This document shows positions 12,549 to 23,690 of a stretch of 64,000 nt of DNA, one piece after another. The translations under genes were made by a program, and so were the position numbers. How positions within the stretch are numbered: position 1 is the first letter of the stretch; each line of letters starts with the position of its first letter. Origin of the DNA: Trichoplusia ni (taxonomy: Eukaryota; Arthropoda; Insecta; Lepidoptera; Noctuidae); NCBI RefSeq assembly GCF_003590095.1, contig NC_039498.1:6758001-6822000 (forward strand), given 5' to 3'. The notes below the pieces were generated by a model. That model searched no databases and was not told the DNA's origin. It worked only from the letters and a program-made list of their open reading frames with translations.

Positions 12549-13779
12549 AGCTACATGAAAGACCGCCAGCAATATGTTGACTACAATGGCTATGAATCGG
12601 AGCCTTACTACACTAGGTCTGGAGTAAGTCAGGGCAGCAATTTGGGGCCACTCGAATTTATTATAATGATAAACAGCCTTCCGGAGGTCGTCAGACATAG
12701 TGCATGTTTATTGTTCGCGGATGACCTCAAGTTGCTGCTCGAGGTAAGGGATGAATCAGACTGTGCGCGACTCCAGGATGACATTGACAGAGTGGTGAAG
12801 TGGAGCCATGACAATAAACTATACTTTAATGTATCCAAATGCTCGGTAATATCCTTCACTCGTGCACGCAACCCTATCTGCTATGGGTACAAAGCTGAGA
12901 TGACACCAATACAGCGAGTCACACAAGTACGTGATCTGGGAGTACATCTCACTCCAGATCTTACTTTTCGCGAACATATCGTTAAGATATGCAAAAAGGC
13001 GTACAGGAACCTCGGATTTGTACATAGGCAGTCGCAGGGCTTCACGAATATAACGACAATAAGGGTATTATACGATGCACTAGTTAGGAGTCATTTGGAG
13101 TATGGTGCTGTCATATGGGCTCCACACGAAGCCAAGTACTCGGTCATGCTGGAGCGCGTGCAGAACAAGTTCACGCGCCACTTGTACTGGAGACTGTACG
13201 GAGTGTATCCTTTGTACCCACTTATGTACCCCACACTGTTTGTACTGGGTATGGTCGGGTACAATCAGTTAAGGGTGCGGCGAGAGTTCACGCTGGTCGT
13301 GTATTTGATTAAATTAATTCGTGGCCTAGAGTTCAACCCGGGAGTGTTGCAGCGCTTGTGTTTTAGTGTTCCGGACCGCTACGTGTGGAGACGGCGGCGA
13401 CCGCCACTGCTGTCGGTGCCAACCGCCAGGACCAATCTACTATCGAAAACGCCTCTTACGCGAGCGATCCGCACAATTAACGAAATCCAGACTAGTGTAG
13501 ATATTTTTTCGTGTCAGTTCAGTGAACTCGCAAAGATTATTTTGTATATATTATGTTATAAGATAGAATAAGCTACATATTAGTATTGTTATTGTATTGT
13601 TTTTTTATGGATTTAATTAATGTTATCTTTAAATTAGAATATCTTGTTTCTTTATTGTTTAAATTTTATAGTAAGTAACTAGTTATAAGTAAAGTGCCTC
13701 ACTAACGCATTAGGATATAAGCCTGTAATGTTAGTGATAAGGTGGAAATAAATAAATAAATAAATAAATAAATAAATTA
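12549..13779 (+). mobile_element. 5'-truncated Jockey-type non-LTR retrotransposon
   Basis: The element starts abruptly inside its reverse transcriptase domain at about 12549, after an AT-rich TTATAA run. It carries an uninterrupted 3' coding part (12555-13571), a ~170-bp 3' UTR, and ends in a run of AATA units (13747-13778). Severe 5' truncation with a simple-repeat tail is the usual result of target-primed reverse transcription. No clear target-site duplication could be read because both flanks are AT-rich. It lies antisense to da inside its intron. Confidence 0.85.
12555..13571 (+). CDS. Reverse transcriptase, C-terminal part (non-LTR retrotransposon)
   Basis: A 338-codon open frame equals the C-terminal half of a Jockey-clade ORF2. 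Near residue 23 is GVSQGSNLGPLEF, the RT motif usually read as GVPQGS-LGPLLF. Near residue 54 is LLFADDLKLL with the catalytic FADD aspartates, followed by the thumb-like 'LGVHLTPDLTFREHI' and the typical 'RSHLEYGAVIWAP' motif. The endonuclease and N-terminal RT are missing by truncation, so it cannot be autonomous. The apparent start codon is internal to the original ORF: the frame is open upstream to the truncation point (SYMKDRQQYV). The intact frame suggests a fairly young insertion. Substitutions in the motif after LGPL hint at some decay. Confidence 0.85.
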   Translation: MKDRQQYVDYNGYESEPYYTRSGVSQGSNLGPLEFIIMINSLPEVVRHSACLLFADDLKLLLEVRDESDCARLQDDIDRVVKWSHDNKLYFNVSKCSVISFTRARNPICYGYKAEMTPIQRVTQVRDLGVHLTPDLTFREHIVKICKKAYRNLGFVHRQSQGFTNITTIRVLYDALVRSHLEYGAVIWAPHEAKYSVMLERVQNKFTRHLYWRLYGVYPLYPLMYPTLFVLGMVGYNQLRVRREFTLVVYLIKLIRGLEFNPGVLQRLCFSVPDRYVWRRRRPPLLSVPTARTNLLSKTPLTRAIRTINEIQTSVDIFSCQFSELAKIILYILCYKIE

Positions 13780-14309
13780 TTGATTAGTTAGATTATTACT
13801 TTCCGTTTCAAGTGAAACAGCAATATAACTGGAAAGAGAAGAAACATCGTAAGATTAAAATCATCTACGCAGGATGACTTTCAAAGATTATACCCATTTA
13901 GATTTTGTGAAAAAAATGTTAGATTTTTTTGGTCGCGTCATGGTTTACTCATTCAAAATTATGCAACTCAAAAACAACATATTTATCTAATCTATATTTC
14001 GGTTTGTTTTTTTCAATTGCTAGACATAGTAGGTATTTATTTAATGATCCTCTGAACAGTCACCTGTAGAAAGCTGTAGTAAAGAAAAAGGAGACAACAA
14101 GTACACAATTTTTTATTTTTCGGATGCAAGCCCCCAATACCAGTCTTTTCCGCAACTCCTATGGACAATGAATAACAATGTTACCCAAGGAAACCCCCTA
14201 GCACTAAAGCTCGCTATTTCCAGAAACGATCGACTGTCTTGGAACCTAACCTTGGAAATTAATTAGAAGTATTCAGATAGCAACGGCCAAACAGCCGGAG
14301 ATAGATCTC

Positions 14310-14382
14310 GATGGCGTGCAATTGGGGAGGCCGATGTCCAGCAGTGGACGAATATGGGCTGATGATGGTGATAATGATTGAG
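14310..14382 (+). repeat. Short interspersed repeat 'GGCC-ATGTCCAGCAGTGGAC'
   Basis: Contains 'GGAGGCCGATGTCCAGCAGT' followed by 'GGGCTGATGATGGTGAT'. The same core appears near 18155-18222 (reverse), 34625-34660 and 63886-63920 (reverse). It is a common lepidopteran repeat end. Identity of the parent element is unknown to me. Confidence 0.6.
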
Positions 14383-14562
14383 AAGGAAAAATGAAAACCC
14401 CACTGCACGCGGGAGACAAGTGTTACATACTTTGGTGATAAAACAAAGTTGAATTCAACGTTATCCGGATGTAATATATTAATGCCTTTTAAAGAAATGC
14501 AAGGATTGCAATCAGCAGATTAGACAATGACAAATAAAGTCAAGTAGCACGATTATAAAGAG

Positions 14563-14764
14563 CAAGCTTTTGCTCGCAAGCCCGCCAGCCCATTACAAAT
14601 CGAAAGTGATCATAACATGAAATCGGATAAAAACTATCCTATGTGTTCTAATCCTGGTTATAAACTATCTGTGTACCAAGTTTCGTCAAAACCAAGCGTT
14701 TTTTGCGTGGAAGAGGAACAAACTTCCATACATACAAACATTCGTGTTTATTTTATTAGTAGGA
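14563..14764 (+). mobile_element. Lep-type short element, diverged
   Basis: Shows the order seen in better copies: 'AGCTTTTGCTCGCAAGCCCGC', 'CGGATAAAAACTATCCTATG', 'TACCAAGTTTCGTCAAAACC', and the end 'TTATTAGTAGGAG'. Compare 17408-17616. No coding capacity. Confidence 0.65.
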
Positions 14765-14837
14765 GAAGCCACTTGCATATCGACTGAGATTACTCGTAAT
14801 TCAGCATAGTAGCAGATAAACAGGTGTGAATTCAGAT

Positions 14838-15009
14838 GCACAGATAGCCGAGTGGCTGATGTCACCAAGCCAAACCCACTGAGCGCGATGGGTCGCGCGT
14901 TCGATACCAGTAAGGGACAAAAGTTTGTGTGATAGGCGAATGTCCTGAGTCTGGATGTTTTTGTGCTTGTGACTTGAATGTTTGGGTAACCCCTCGCGAC
15001 ACAAGTTCC
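14838..15009 (+). mobile_element. tRNA-derived SINE, family B copy
   Basis: Nearly full length: GCACAGATAGCCGAGTGG, 'TGTCACCAAGCCAAACCCAC', 'GCGCGTTCGATACC', 'CTGAGTCTGGATGTTTTTGT', ending 'CGCGACACAAG'. The 3' 'ATTAAATTCCTTAGTG' tail is missing. Confidence 0.8.
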
Positions 15010-15089
15010 TTTCGACGATCACGGGACAGGAGAATAAAAAGACATGAGTGCATCTTATTCCATTTACCATTTATTTTACCGGGTTGAAG

Positions 15090-15260
15090 TTCCGCGTTGA
15101 GGGCACAAAGTTAGTATATGTCGGACTTCCACTAACTAAAACACCCCCGGGAATCTTCTACTGCTTTAGCCAGAGTCACGGGATCGCTTACTCATGCACT
15201 ACGTGGCTCTCGCTGGCCCTACTCCTTCTCAAGAAGTCTCCTATTATAGTTACCTGCTTG
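15090..15260. repeat. Likely interspersed repeat (unclassified)
   Basis: Motifs such as 'GTCGGACTTCCACTAACTAA', 'ACACCCCCGGGAA' and 'CATGCACTACGTGGCTCTCG' remind me of a repeat frequent in moth genomes, but there is no second copy in this window to confirm it. An open frame crosses it on the + strand (15048-15353) and is not recognisable. Confidence 0.35.
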
Positions 15261-16500
15261 CGTTGCGACATACAGCAAGAATCTCGACTCGTTTATGCGG
15301 ACAAACCCGAAGTTTACCGACGAAAGCCGAACGTGTCCGAATCACCACGATAATCAGTTGACAATTGACATGTGATGATAAACCATCGCATTCAATAGAG
15401 AGTCGTATCCAAACATTGTTACACAATATGTGTGTAACAAAAGTCAGCTCTACCCATTGTTTCAAATCAGATCAGTGTTTAGTTTATCGTGGAAGGTCAT
15501 GAGATAATTTTGTTTAAGATCGTGTATGATGTTTCTTTGCTTGCTTCTTCTTTAATTTCGTCGATTAAGAATCAACAGATTCAGTTGAATTCAGTGATTT
15601 CCGTAGAGAGACTGCCACGACCCATACTTTTCGTTTTAACGAATTACACAATAAAAAACTTGTTCTTTTGTAAATTAATATTTTGCCCGCGGATCCTTAC
15701 GCGTAAATGTGTGGGAAATCGGAAAAAAATACGTCTGTCCTTTTAAAAACAAGCAGTCCCAATATCATATTAATAATCATGATAACAATTTAGCCATCAA
15801 ACCCTAAAGAACCCTAAGAAACCCTAGAACAAAATAAACAAACACCTAACACTTTCCCCCACAGCAGTACATCTCACAACTAAGAGGCAACAAAGACAAT
15901 GCGGCGAATTAAAAGCAACTTATCCCTCCTCCCCCCCCCTCCCTTCCCCGGCCCTATTTATATCCCCTTCGCCAAGTTCCATCCCCTTTTATTGCCTTTT
16001 CCCGTAGCTATAAATAGATATATATTGTATGCTTGAAGGACATTCAGGGTGTATTTAGTAAATACTATTTCCTACGTCAGAACGAAGACGATTTTTGGCG
16101 AAACTTGAAGGAGGCCTATGTCCAGATCAAAATGCGTAGTGTCGTTGCACGTGTCCGCGAAATGATTGGGGAACTTAGTTTTAATGTGCTGCTGCGGTTA
16201 AAACCAAAAAGTTTGGTGATGGTTTCACAAAAAAAATAGAATTGTAAATAGAATTATAATGTGTCTGTTTAATAAAATGGAGCACTATTTTTTTTACTAA
16301 AGTCCTAAATGCCTCTTTACTAAGTAACATTCCACTTGACAATAATAGAGAATGCCTGACACTTAAAGGCTACTTTTACTATAGATCTTCAATACGACTG
16401 TAAGAATTGATTAAGGGCCGTGTATAAAAAAATAATCCTAAATAGATATAACCAATATATATAATAACTTATTCATACACACATAATATCAAATTAGCAA

Positions 16501-16645
16501 ACAGGAAGGTCACCCATCGAAATCCCGACCGTACGATGAGCCGCTTAACCTCGCAAGTGAAACGCTCGCGGCCACTTAGTCACGCACCTCTCCGAGCTAC
16601 CCTTCAACGCTCTCAGTGATCTCGCTCACATCCTTCGCGGTATTG
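16501..16645 (-). repeat. 5S-rRNA-like sequence, probably a 5S-derived SINE remnant
   Basis: On the - strand 'AGGTTAAGCGGCTCATC' is followed by 'GGTCGGGATTTCGATGGGTGACC'. This resembles the 3' half of 5S rRNA (GTTAAGC ... TTGGATGGGTGACC), which carries the internal control region. The upstream half is poorly matched, so this is not a functional 5S gene. SINEs with 5S heads are known in animals, and this may be one in decay. Confidence 0.45.
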
Positions 16646-17167
16646 TGTACTGACCACAATCAATAGGGTTGTCAAAACATGATAAAAATGGAATATAAGT
16701 GTGAGAAAATAATAAAGACGATACTTAGATATTATGCCCATTCTTGATGTGATTTAATATGATCTGTTCTAAGGGGTTAATTCATATAATCCTCATCTAT
16801 GCTCGATACTTTAAGAGTGCATCACTATTTATTAAAATAAGTTACAACTTTCGCGGTTTTTGCAAAAAATAAAGTAGAAGAAAGCATAAATTTATATTTT
16901 ATGCTAAGTTTTTATATTTCTATGTTGAGAGCAGAAGTAAATAACTCGATCCTTCTATTGCGGTATATGTATGATGTCATATATGCGATATGATGTATTC
17001 ACGAACATCCAAAGAATATGCAAACTCAGAACAAACATTTGGACATCCGTCGATGACACACCGTATAATAACTAGATACAAAAATCGCTTTGAGTTAGCC
17101 AGACCCTCAATCAGCAATTCTCAAACACAATAACAATCCGTCAACATTTCATTGATGAAAACATCTC

Positions 17168-17390
17168 GACGACCTCCATGGTCGAGTGGCGTACGCACCG
17201 CATTCAAGGTGTCGCTAGCTCTGAGGTCCCGGGTTCGATCCCCGGTCGGGTCAATGTAAAAAAACACATTTCTACATTGTCTCGGGTCTGGGTGTTTGTG
17301 GTACCTTCGTTGTATTTGAATTCCATAGCACAAGTGCTTTAGCAACTTACTTTTGGTTCAGAAAAAAATGTGTATGTGATGTTGTCCGCA
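17168..17390 (+). mobile_element. tRNA-derived SINE, family A copy 2
   Basis: The better-preserved family-A copy: TGGTCGAGTGGCGTACGCAC (A-box region), CCGGGTTCGATCCCCGG (B-box with a perfect T-arm-like stem), then a body with 'CTCGGGTCTGGGTGTTTGTG' and the end 'GTGATGTTGTCCGCA', followed by TTTATTATTATTTATTTA. See 5873-6091. Confidence 0.85.
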
Positions 17391-17407
17391 TTTATTATTA
17401 TTTATTT

Positions 17408-17616
17408 ACTAGCTTTTCGCCCGCGTCGAGGTTGGCTATATCGCGTTTCCAAGAAAACTCTTAAAAAGTCCGGGATAAAAACTATCCTATGTTCTTTCTC
17501 AAGGTGAACTTTATCTCTGTACCAAATTTCATTAAAATCTGTTAAGTGGTTTAGACGTGAAAGCGTAACAGACAGACAGACAGAGTTACTTTCGCATTTA
17601 TACTATTAGTAGGGAT
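17408..17616 (+). mobile_element. Lep-type short element (variant 2)
   Basis: Starts ACTAGCTTTTCGCCCGC, continues 'GGTTGGCTATATCGCGTTTC', 'TCCGGGATAAAAACTATCC', 'GTTTAGACGTGAAAGCGTAA', and ends 'TACTATTAGTAGGGAT'. The copy at 54448-54680 matches along its length. The ACTAG start and AGTAGGAT-type end are shared with variant 1, consistent with the non-autonomous Helitron-like elements reported from Lepidoptera (Lep1, from memory). Confidence 0.75.
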
Positions 17617-17822
17617 TTTATCTTCGTACTGGAGTGACAACCCTAACATAACCTGTCGGTGGAATGCAGCGCGACGGGCAGCTGTTGTCCCGCTTCACGT
17701 TATCGTTAACCCTGCTTACATGCGTTCACGGGGTTAGCAATGAGCTAACTATCATCAGAATCGAGTACTTTATCAATCGAACTGAGATCGAGTTGGTATT
17801 CCAGAAACTGTCTTTATCACCA

Positions 17823-18078
17823 ACTAGCTGTTGCCCGCGACTTCGTCCGCGTGGTTAGAAGATATGACTTATGATTTACACTAGCCCTGTTTTTGCCACA
17901 TTTTCCATAGTATTTTCGCTGCTATTAATCGCAGCGTGATGGTATATAGCCTAAAACCTTTCTCGATGAATGGTTTATTCATCACAAAAATATTTTTTCA
18001 ATTTAAACCAGTAGTTCCTGAGATTAGCGCGTTCGAACAAACAAACAAACTCTTCAGCTTTATATATTAAGTATAGAT
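17823..18078 (+). mobile_element. Lep-type short element (variant 1)
   Basis: Starts ACTAGCTGTTGCCCGCGACT, continues 'TCGTCCGCGTGGTTAGAAGA', 'TTAATCGCAGCGTGATGG', 'TTCCTGAGATTAGCGCGTTC', then AACAAACAAACAAACTC and an AT-rich end. Matches, in reverse, 29171-29390 and 30979-31248. Confidence 0.75.
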
Positions 18079-18154
18079 AAGGAATTTGACTATGTTTAAT
18101 TATATAAATCTATAGTACGTCAGACACATCTCCAAAAGACTTTGGATTTTGTAT

Positions 18155-18222
18155 CATCATCATCATCATCTCAGCCTATAGCTGTCCACTGCTGGGCATA
18201 GGCCTCTTTCCATACGTTCTCC
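18155..18222 (-). repeat. Short interspersed repeat with CATCAT run
   Basis: CATCATCATCATCATC followed by 'CAGCCTATAGCTGTCCACTG' and 'CTGGGCATAGGCCTC'. It is the reverse of the core seen at 14310-14382. Confidence 0.6.
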
Positions 18223-18466
18223 AGCGCAACCGATTTTGTATATTTTCCTTTAACTTCGTAAACAAAATTACCAGTTTCGTGAGCTATAAGCATGCTGATA
18301 CATGTAGTAAAGACTTTCAGCATTTGTAAGAAAGTCTTGCTGAGTTTATTCGGGTTACGATTGTCGCGAATATTTTGGTCAATGAGAAAATCTTTTGTTT
18401 TTAGGATTCAGTCACAATTTTTTTTGTTTTAGTTTTCAGTATTTAATTAAATACTATTGACTGTTC

Positions 18467-18629
18467 GAGACCTGTCGTGGATTTGATCCCGGCGTGGGAC
18501 AAGCATTTATGTGATCCACGAATGTTTGTTGTGAGTCTGGGTGTCTTTGTGCATGTGACTTAGATGTTTGTGAAACCCTCCGCGACACAAGGATTAAATT
18601 CCTTAGGACGTTTATAAAAAAAAATGTCC
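18467..18629 (+). mobile_element. tRNA-derived SINE, family B, head-truncated
   Basis: Begins inside the tRNA-like head (GACCTGTCGTGGATTTGATCC). It then has the full body 'GAGTCTGGGTGTCTTTGTGC', 'GTTTGTGAAACCCTC', CGCGACACAAGGATTAAATT, and ends 'CCTTAGGACG' with an A run. The 3' end is well preserved. Confidence 0.8.
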
Positions 18630-19257
18630 AAGACTAAAGATACATCACCTTGAATATAATTATCCGAAAACTCACAATCAAAAGCATATTTATTTAAGAA
18701 ACGATTCTTATTTCTCTCATTAATTAATTACTAAATGGTAAGATATGTTAATTAAGTGTATATTAACGCTCTCGCCACGGGGGGCTAGCAGCAAGGTGAA
18801 ATTTATATGGTGATGTCATCCTATTTTTTTAGTCTTGATCTTTGCGTCCTGTTGAGATGGCTATGGGGTCAATGTAGATGCGTGGAGCTTAATTATAGTT
18901 TAATTGGATATGAACATTGATAGGCATAGGCGTATAGAGGCTGCAGGTCTAATTCTAGAGATAATTCCATCTCATCATTTGGGTTTGTATTTACTTCATT
19001 TCAATTGGTAATTCCATTGTTTCCTAGAATTCCATAAACAAAAATTGAAGTTTTTACATACGTACATTATTCAAATTAAAACCCAAACATATTTTTGTGC
19101 AATATGTTTTACCAACTTTGAAAAAGAAGTTAGGGGTGGAGTAACGCTACTTTTGAAGCCGTTCATTAGGTTCATAGCAACGCCATCTAGGCGCTACCAT
19201 TGGAACTAAAGTTCATGATAAGTCCAAATTCATTATTCCTGCAAAACAAATATTAAT

Positions 19258-19440
19258 GCGGATAGCCAAATAATTGAGATCACCACGCAAACACTCAGTG
19301 TGCGACTGGTCTCGTATTCGACCCCGGCGTAAGACAAACATTTGTGTGATCCACGAATGCTTGTCCTGAGTCTGGGTGACTTTGTGCATGTGACATGAAT
19401 TTTTGCGAAACCTCTGAGACACAAGGATTAAATAACTTAG
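19258..19440 (+). mobile_element. tRNA-derived SINE, family B copy
   Basis: GCGGATAGCC, 'GAGATCACCACGC', 'TCTCGTATTCGACCCCGGCG', 'GTGTGATCCACGAATGCTTG', 'GAGACACAAGGATTAAAT'. The B box is changed to GTATTCGACCC, so it is probably inactive. Confidence 0.8.
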
Positions 19441-22067
19441 TTCAAGAGACTATAAGAAAGAGAAGGAGAAAGATATAAAAAAGTCTGTTTTGCCTGATTC
19501 ACCTTCAAAACATTAAAGTGTAAGTAATAGCTAAGTTTACTATATTACGCATGTAACACAATAACACAAAGAACTTTTTCAATGACTTATCCAAGGACTC
19601 CATACACACCATGGAGCAAGACATACAACTGTAGAAAGGAGATGCCACTCTACGACTATCGCTCTCTTTCGCTCACACAACTGCAACTACGTAACTTTAA
19701 AACTTTGTGGTTGTCTGCCAGGTGTTACAAAGACAATTTTTCCCACGACGACAAAAAAATAATATGTTATGCAACCTTTTGACCCCTAGCACTTGATACA
19801 CCATCGAAATCGCTTTAATTATCTAATTAATGACCGAACGTAACACGAGACATCTAAATTTAATATAAAAAGCATTAATACGTGTATAAATTAATATTTT
19901 ATGTTGCGGGTTGAGTTGGAGAAAGAGATTTTGGCCAGAAATCCTATATTATGTGCATTAAAGAAGCACTGTTTTCTTGTTTATTGATCTGAAGTGACCC
20001 ATTGCATAGGTATTTGAATCTACTGAATTTAAAAAAAAAGGGCCTTACCTACCTTACCAGATACTATCAAACACCTTTATCGTGATCTCTGTTACTCAGT
20101 TGTTAGGGTTTACTACTTCATAATGTCACAACTTGTCTATGTTCAATGCCTTCTCCAAGCAGTTTAAATTCACAAATAGTTTTTAATCGAAGCAAATTTT
20201 ACATTTGAGTTTCTTTATGCATTTGATTTGTACAAAAAATTTAGGAAACCTTCCACACTAAAACAAAAAAATATTTAGTTGATTTCACATCAATAAATTA
20301 AAATTAACAAACATAGTTTCCCTAGGATTTTCAGAAAAACCCAAAAAAAATCTACACTGCAACAATATATTTACGTACGGTTTGAAAACCGGTCCGGCGG
20401 TATCCCAGCCGTCCGGTCAATCGAACAGGTGGACATTGTATAGGTACTTTAATATACCTACAATGAACTCGTTCTGTAGGCATCCTAATAATTTATTTAC
20501 GAATGTTTGTCTGTCTGTAACTTGATCGTTTAATAATCGAAGATTTCGTAGACACCTGTTGTGTTTTAGGTAAAGAATAACGACGGGTTTCTAATTTTCT
20601 ATACATCATTTTAAAGTTTCATACCCAAAATACGGCAAAAACTTAATTTTCTTTTTCTGCTGTTTTTCCATCTGTCACTAGACTGTTTCTGATTAACAGT
20701 GATAGATAAATAGTTTGAATAAACACATATTATTATGACGGTCTCCCTATAGCGGAATCTGAATCCAAGTGAAGCAACGGATGGCACAGTCATAAATTTG
20801 TTGGCTAATTTTTTTTTAAATCTATTTATAGGGGACCCTCAGTGTCGCGAGCCTGATTTGCACTTGAACGGTTTTTCATCTTAAAGTTATAAGTACCTAC
20901 TGTTAGTTTAATGTCAACTTTATTTAACTAAACCTTTATATTAACATTACTCTAACATTGTAAGCATTCACGAATAATACGATCTAACAAAGCGTACCAA
21001 CGCCATCTCTTATAAGTTTAAGGAACTAATTTATCTATGATATCACACAATCCTTGATCGAATGATAGGCTGACTCAATTATTAGCTTAATTAGTCTCGA
21101 TCAAAAGTCTATATAGATTACACATGGAATTACAAAGTCTCACAATCGTCCTTCATTTATAAATTACGTCATTGTAGATTGTCAAGTATATTTTCTTTTT
21201 TGAGCGAATGAATTAAAGGCGAGTTTAGTATTAGGGAAGACTGAATCAAAAAAGCGATTTAAGTATTCGAGAATAAAGCCAAATCTATGTATTTATCAGT
21301 CAATTCTGATAAATACGTGTGAATAAACGTTGCATCTCAAAAGCCCGAAAAAAAATAAAAAATGCTCACAGTAAATTTGCTAGCTGGTAACATATATTTA
21401 TATCTTTCGCTCCTTAATACATTAAAGTAACAGAGACAGCATGAGACTTTACTTTTAAGGAGTACTAAGACACGATACAGATTACGATCTTGATCATACA
21501 ACACTTTCATCACCTAAGCGAAAATAATTGTCCGGAAGGATATGTAATCAATCCTCTTTATGTCGCCAATGTAGAGCCACGTTGTATAGCATCCCAACAA
21601 AATGTAATTACAGTATAGTTTTCCAAAATATACTGTAGAATCAGATATCCAATACGAAAACACATAAACCGCACGTATCTTTCGAAAACTACCCTCTTTT
21701 TAGAAAAATCTTACATCTACCCACAAATCCCGTAACCACAAATATAAATTCAGCCTGAATCGTTCACGATTCTGATTTATTTGATTCCTGGACCTTTTTC
21801 GCGTACGGTCAGCAAAACATGTAAACCTCCGCATCTCGGATTTGCATTTGTATCCTTTTTTTGCTAACGCATATAGAGTTATAAATATTACATATTTGGA
21901 TAGTTTTTGTAAGTCTTCTATTTTCTTCTTGTTGAATATATTTTAAGGATTTGAACTTAATCAAATTATAGGCTCAAACTGAGCAGAGCTTGTACTATCA
22001 ATACTAGACAAGAAATAAATATAGGTACTTATGCATTTTTAAATACAAATTTTACCCATAATTGTAC

Positions 22068-22158
22068 CCAGACACACAAACAAACATTTGTCTTGAATTA
22101 GAATTGATCCCCTCAGGTACAGCAGTTAGTGCCACTAACTACTTGCCCAACAGGCTAC
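22068..22158 (-). mobile_element. Family C-like SINE fragment
   Basis: Reverse-strand remnant with 'GTGTCTGGGT' and the tRNA-like 'TTAGTGGCACTAACTGCTGTACCTGAGGGG'-type head in broken form. Diverged and weakly supported. Confidence 0.35.
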
Positions 22159-22561
22159 TCAAATATAGAAGTAATTATCTACGCTTCCTCGAAATAATTT
22201 CTATCATCTTAACATATTTATGATTGCTATTTTTATTTTATTGCCACATATGATTTCTGAACCCCAAAAAAACCGAAACAATGCTAGTCCTATAAACTCT
22301 ATGAATTATTTGATAGGTCTCTTGTACTAACCCCAAAATCGGAGGCAACGCTAATCCTCAATACTTCTAAGGCCTACAAAGTAAATACATTTTATTCTGC
22401 TACAATAATAGCACCAAAATACAAATAAAACTCTTCCTAATAAACTTAAACACTATCTAAATAAATAAACTTAAAACCTAGATCTAGAAACAAACATACT
22501 GACACAAATAAAAAAAAACATGGAATTACAGATACATAAGCAGTTAAATAAATTGACTCAC

Positions 22562-22614
22562 CATTCCATTGTCCATTCCTCCATAAGGTGACTGGTATCC
22601 AGCTTTTTCTGTGA
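22562..22614 (-). CDS. da: daughterless exon 2 (partial gene)
   Basis: A 53-nt exon bounded by TTTTGTTGACAG| and |GTGAGT. Joined to the single G left by exon 1 it reads VTEKAGYQSPYGGMDNGM. Fly Daughterless, as I recall it, has a GYHSPYGS...ENGM sequence shortly after its conserved N-terminus, which matches GYQSPYGG..DNGM here. The exon ends in phase 0. A second AG lies 6 nt inside it (TCACAG|AAA); using it would drop Val-Thr-Glu to Glu without changing frame. The exon is separated by 25.7 kb from exon 1. Short length makes it invisible to simple open-frame searches. Confidence 0.8.
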
Positions 22615-23546
22615 CTGTCAACAAAATACGAATACCCACATTTAATACAAAATATTTTTTCATCACACAAGTATCATTTTCTGTTTTTACCCACTCCCGC
22701 GTTCCTCGAACGATTTGCTGAAGTGTTTCACGTTTACGTATTATGCCATTGTCTTATTTATCACATCACTTATTTTCACCGCAAAAGAATATAAGGTCTT
22801 TGTTTTAGTAAACAGGGAATTAAATTGGAAAAAAATCAAGGAAATAAAGGGATGGCAAAAAATAAGGAAAACTGGGAAATAAAAACATCTTCGCTTATCT
22901 TAAAATTAATTATACTCCGTTATAGTTCTTATACTGTCATAAAATTGTTAGTATAAAATAACAAAAAAATATTGGCGCCCAACATGGGACCACAAAAATA
23001 CCCATATTGAAAATAAATCGTTCGGAAAGCAATTTAAAATATAACATTATTTAACCCGTAGAATAACAATAACATCATAATAATAAAAAGATGTTCCCTA
23101 ATCCGCGCACAATAAAAAAAGAATTAAAGCTCGCACCATTTTGATTAAGCTAATAGAATTTAATAAAATTGTATTGTGGAGTCGGTTAAAAAAGGGTAGT
23201 GAGTGTATATCGGTTGGTTGAGGGGTTGATCTGTTGAGTTGATATAACTGAATGATATACTGTGAGGTTTTGAAAATCAGTTTACGATTTAAATTTAACA
23301 GACGACCGTAATTTATGGTCATGTACATGGTTTAAAGTTATGTGAGTTCATTTTAACTGGATTTTATATGTCCTTAAATATTATTATACTAAAATATACA
23401 CTTTTGTTTCTTGTAATATACCATTGACAAACGGTATAGAAACACTCGAGGAGATTACATTCCAAAATGTAAGAGCAGAAAGCTTGTTGATCAATGCCCT
23501 TTCCTTCTTATATTCTTTCTTTATAAAACGTTTCCCATTACGGCCT

Positions 23547-23690
23547 ATAATACTTGTGTCGCGAAGAGTTTCACAAACATAGAGACACCCAGACAAATGA
23601 TAGTGCTATGCGGGGCTCGAACCCGCGACATTTCATGCACCGTAGGCTAACTGTGACGACCTCTACCTATCCTATGGCTATCCTTGCCAT
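23547..23690 (-). mobile_element. tRNA-derived SINE, family B copy
   Basis: Reverse-strand copy with 'CGCGGGTTCGAGCCCCGC' (strong T-arm-like stem) and the end 'CTCTTCGCGACACAAGTATT'. The body between them is shortened by an internal deletion of roughly 40 nt. Confidence 0.75.

Larger units (their letters stand above)
9844..22561 (-). other. daughterless intron 2 (12.7 kb)
   Basis: Bounded by the donor after exon 2 (ATG|GTGAGT) and the acceptor before candidate exon 3. It holds a 5'-truncated LINE, four family-B SINEs, one family-A SINE, three Lep-type elements and a 5S-like fragment. Long stretches at about 10.0-12.1 kb, 13.8-14.3 kb, 15.5-16.4 kb and 19.5-22.0 kb show no gene or clear repeat. 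No further exon in da phase was found, though a very small one could be missed. Confidence 0.5.

Noticed and set aside
15048..15353. 101-codon + strand ORF
   Set aside because: No recognised domain; its sequence has the look of an interspersed repeat, and it overlaps the end region of a SINE upstream.
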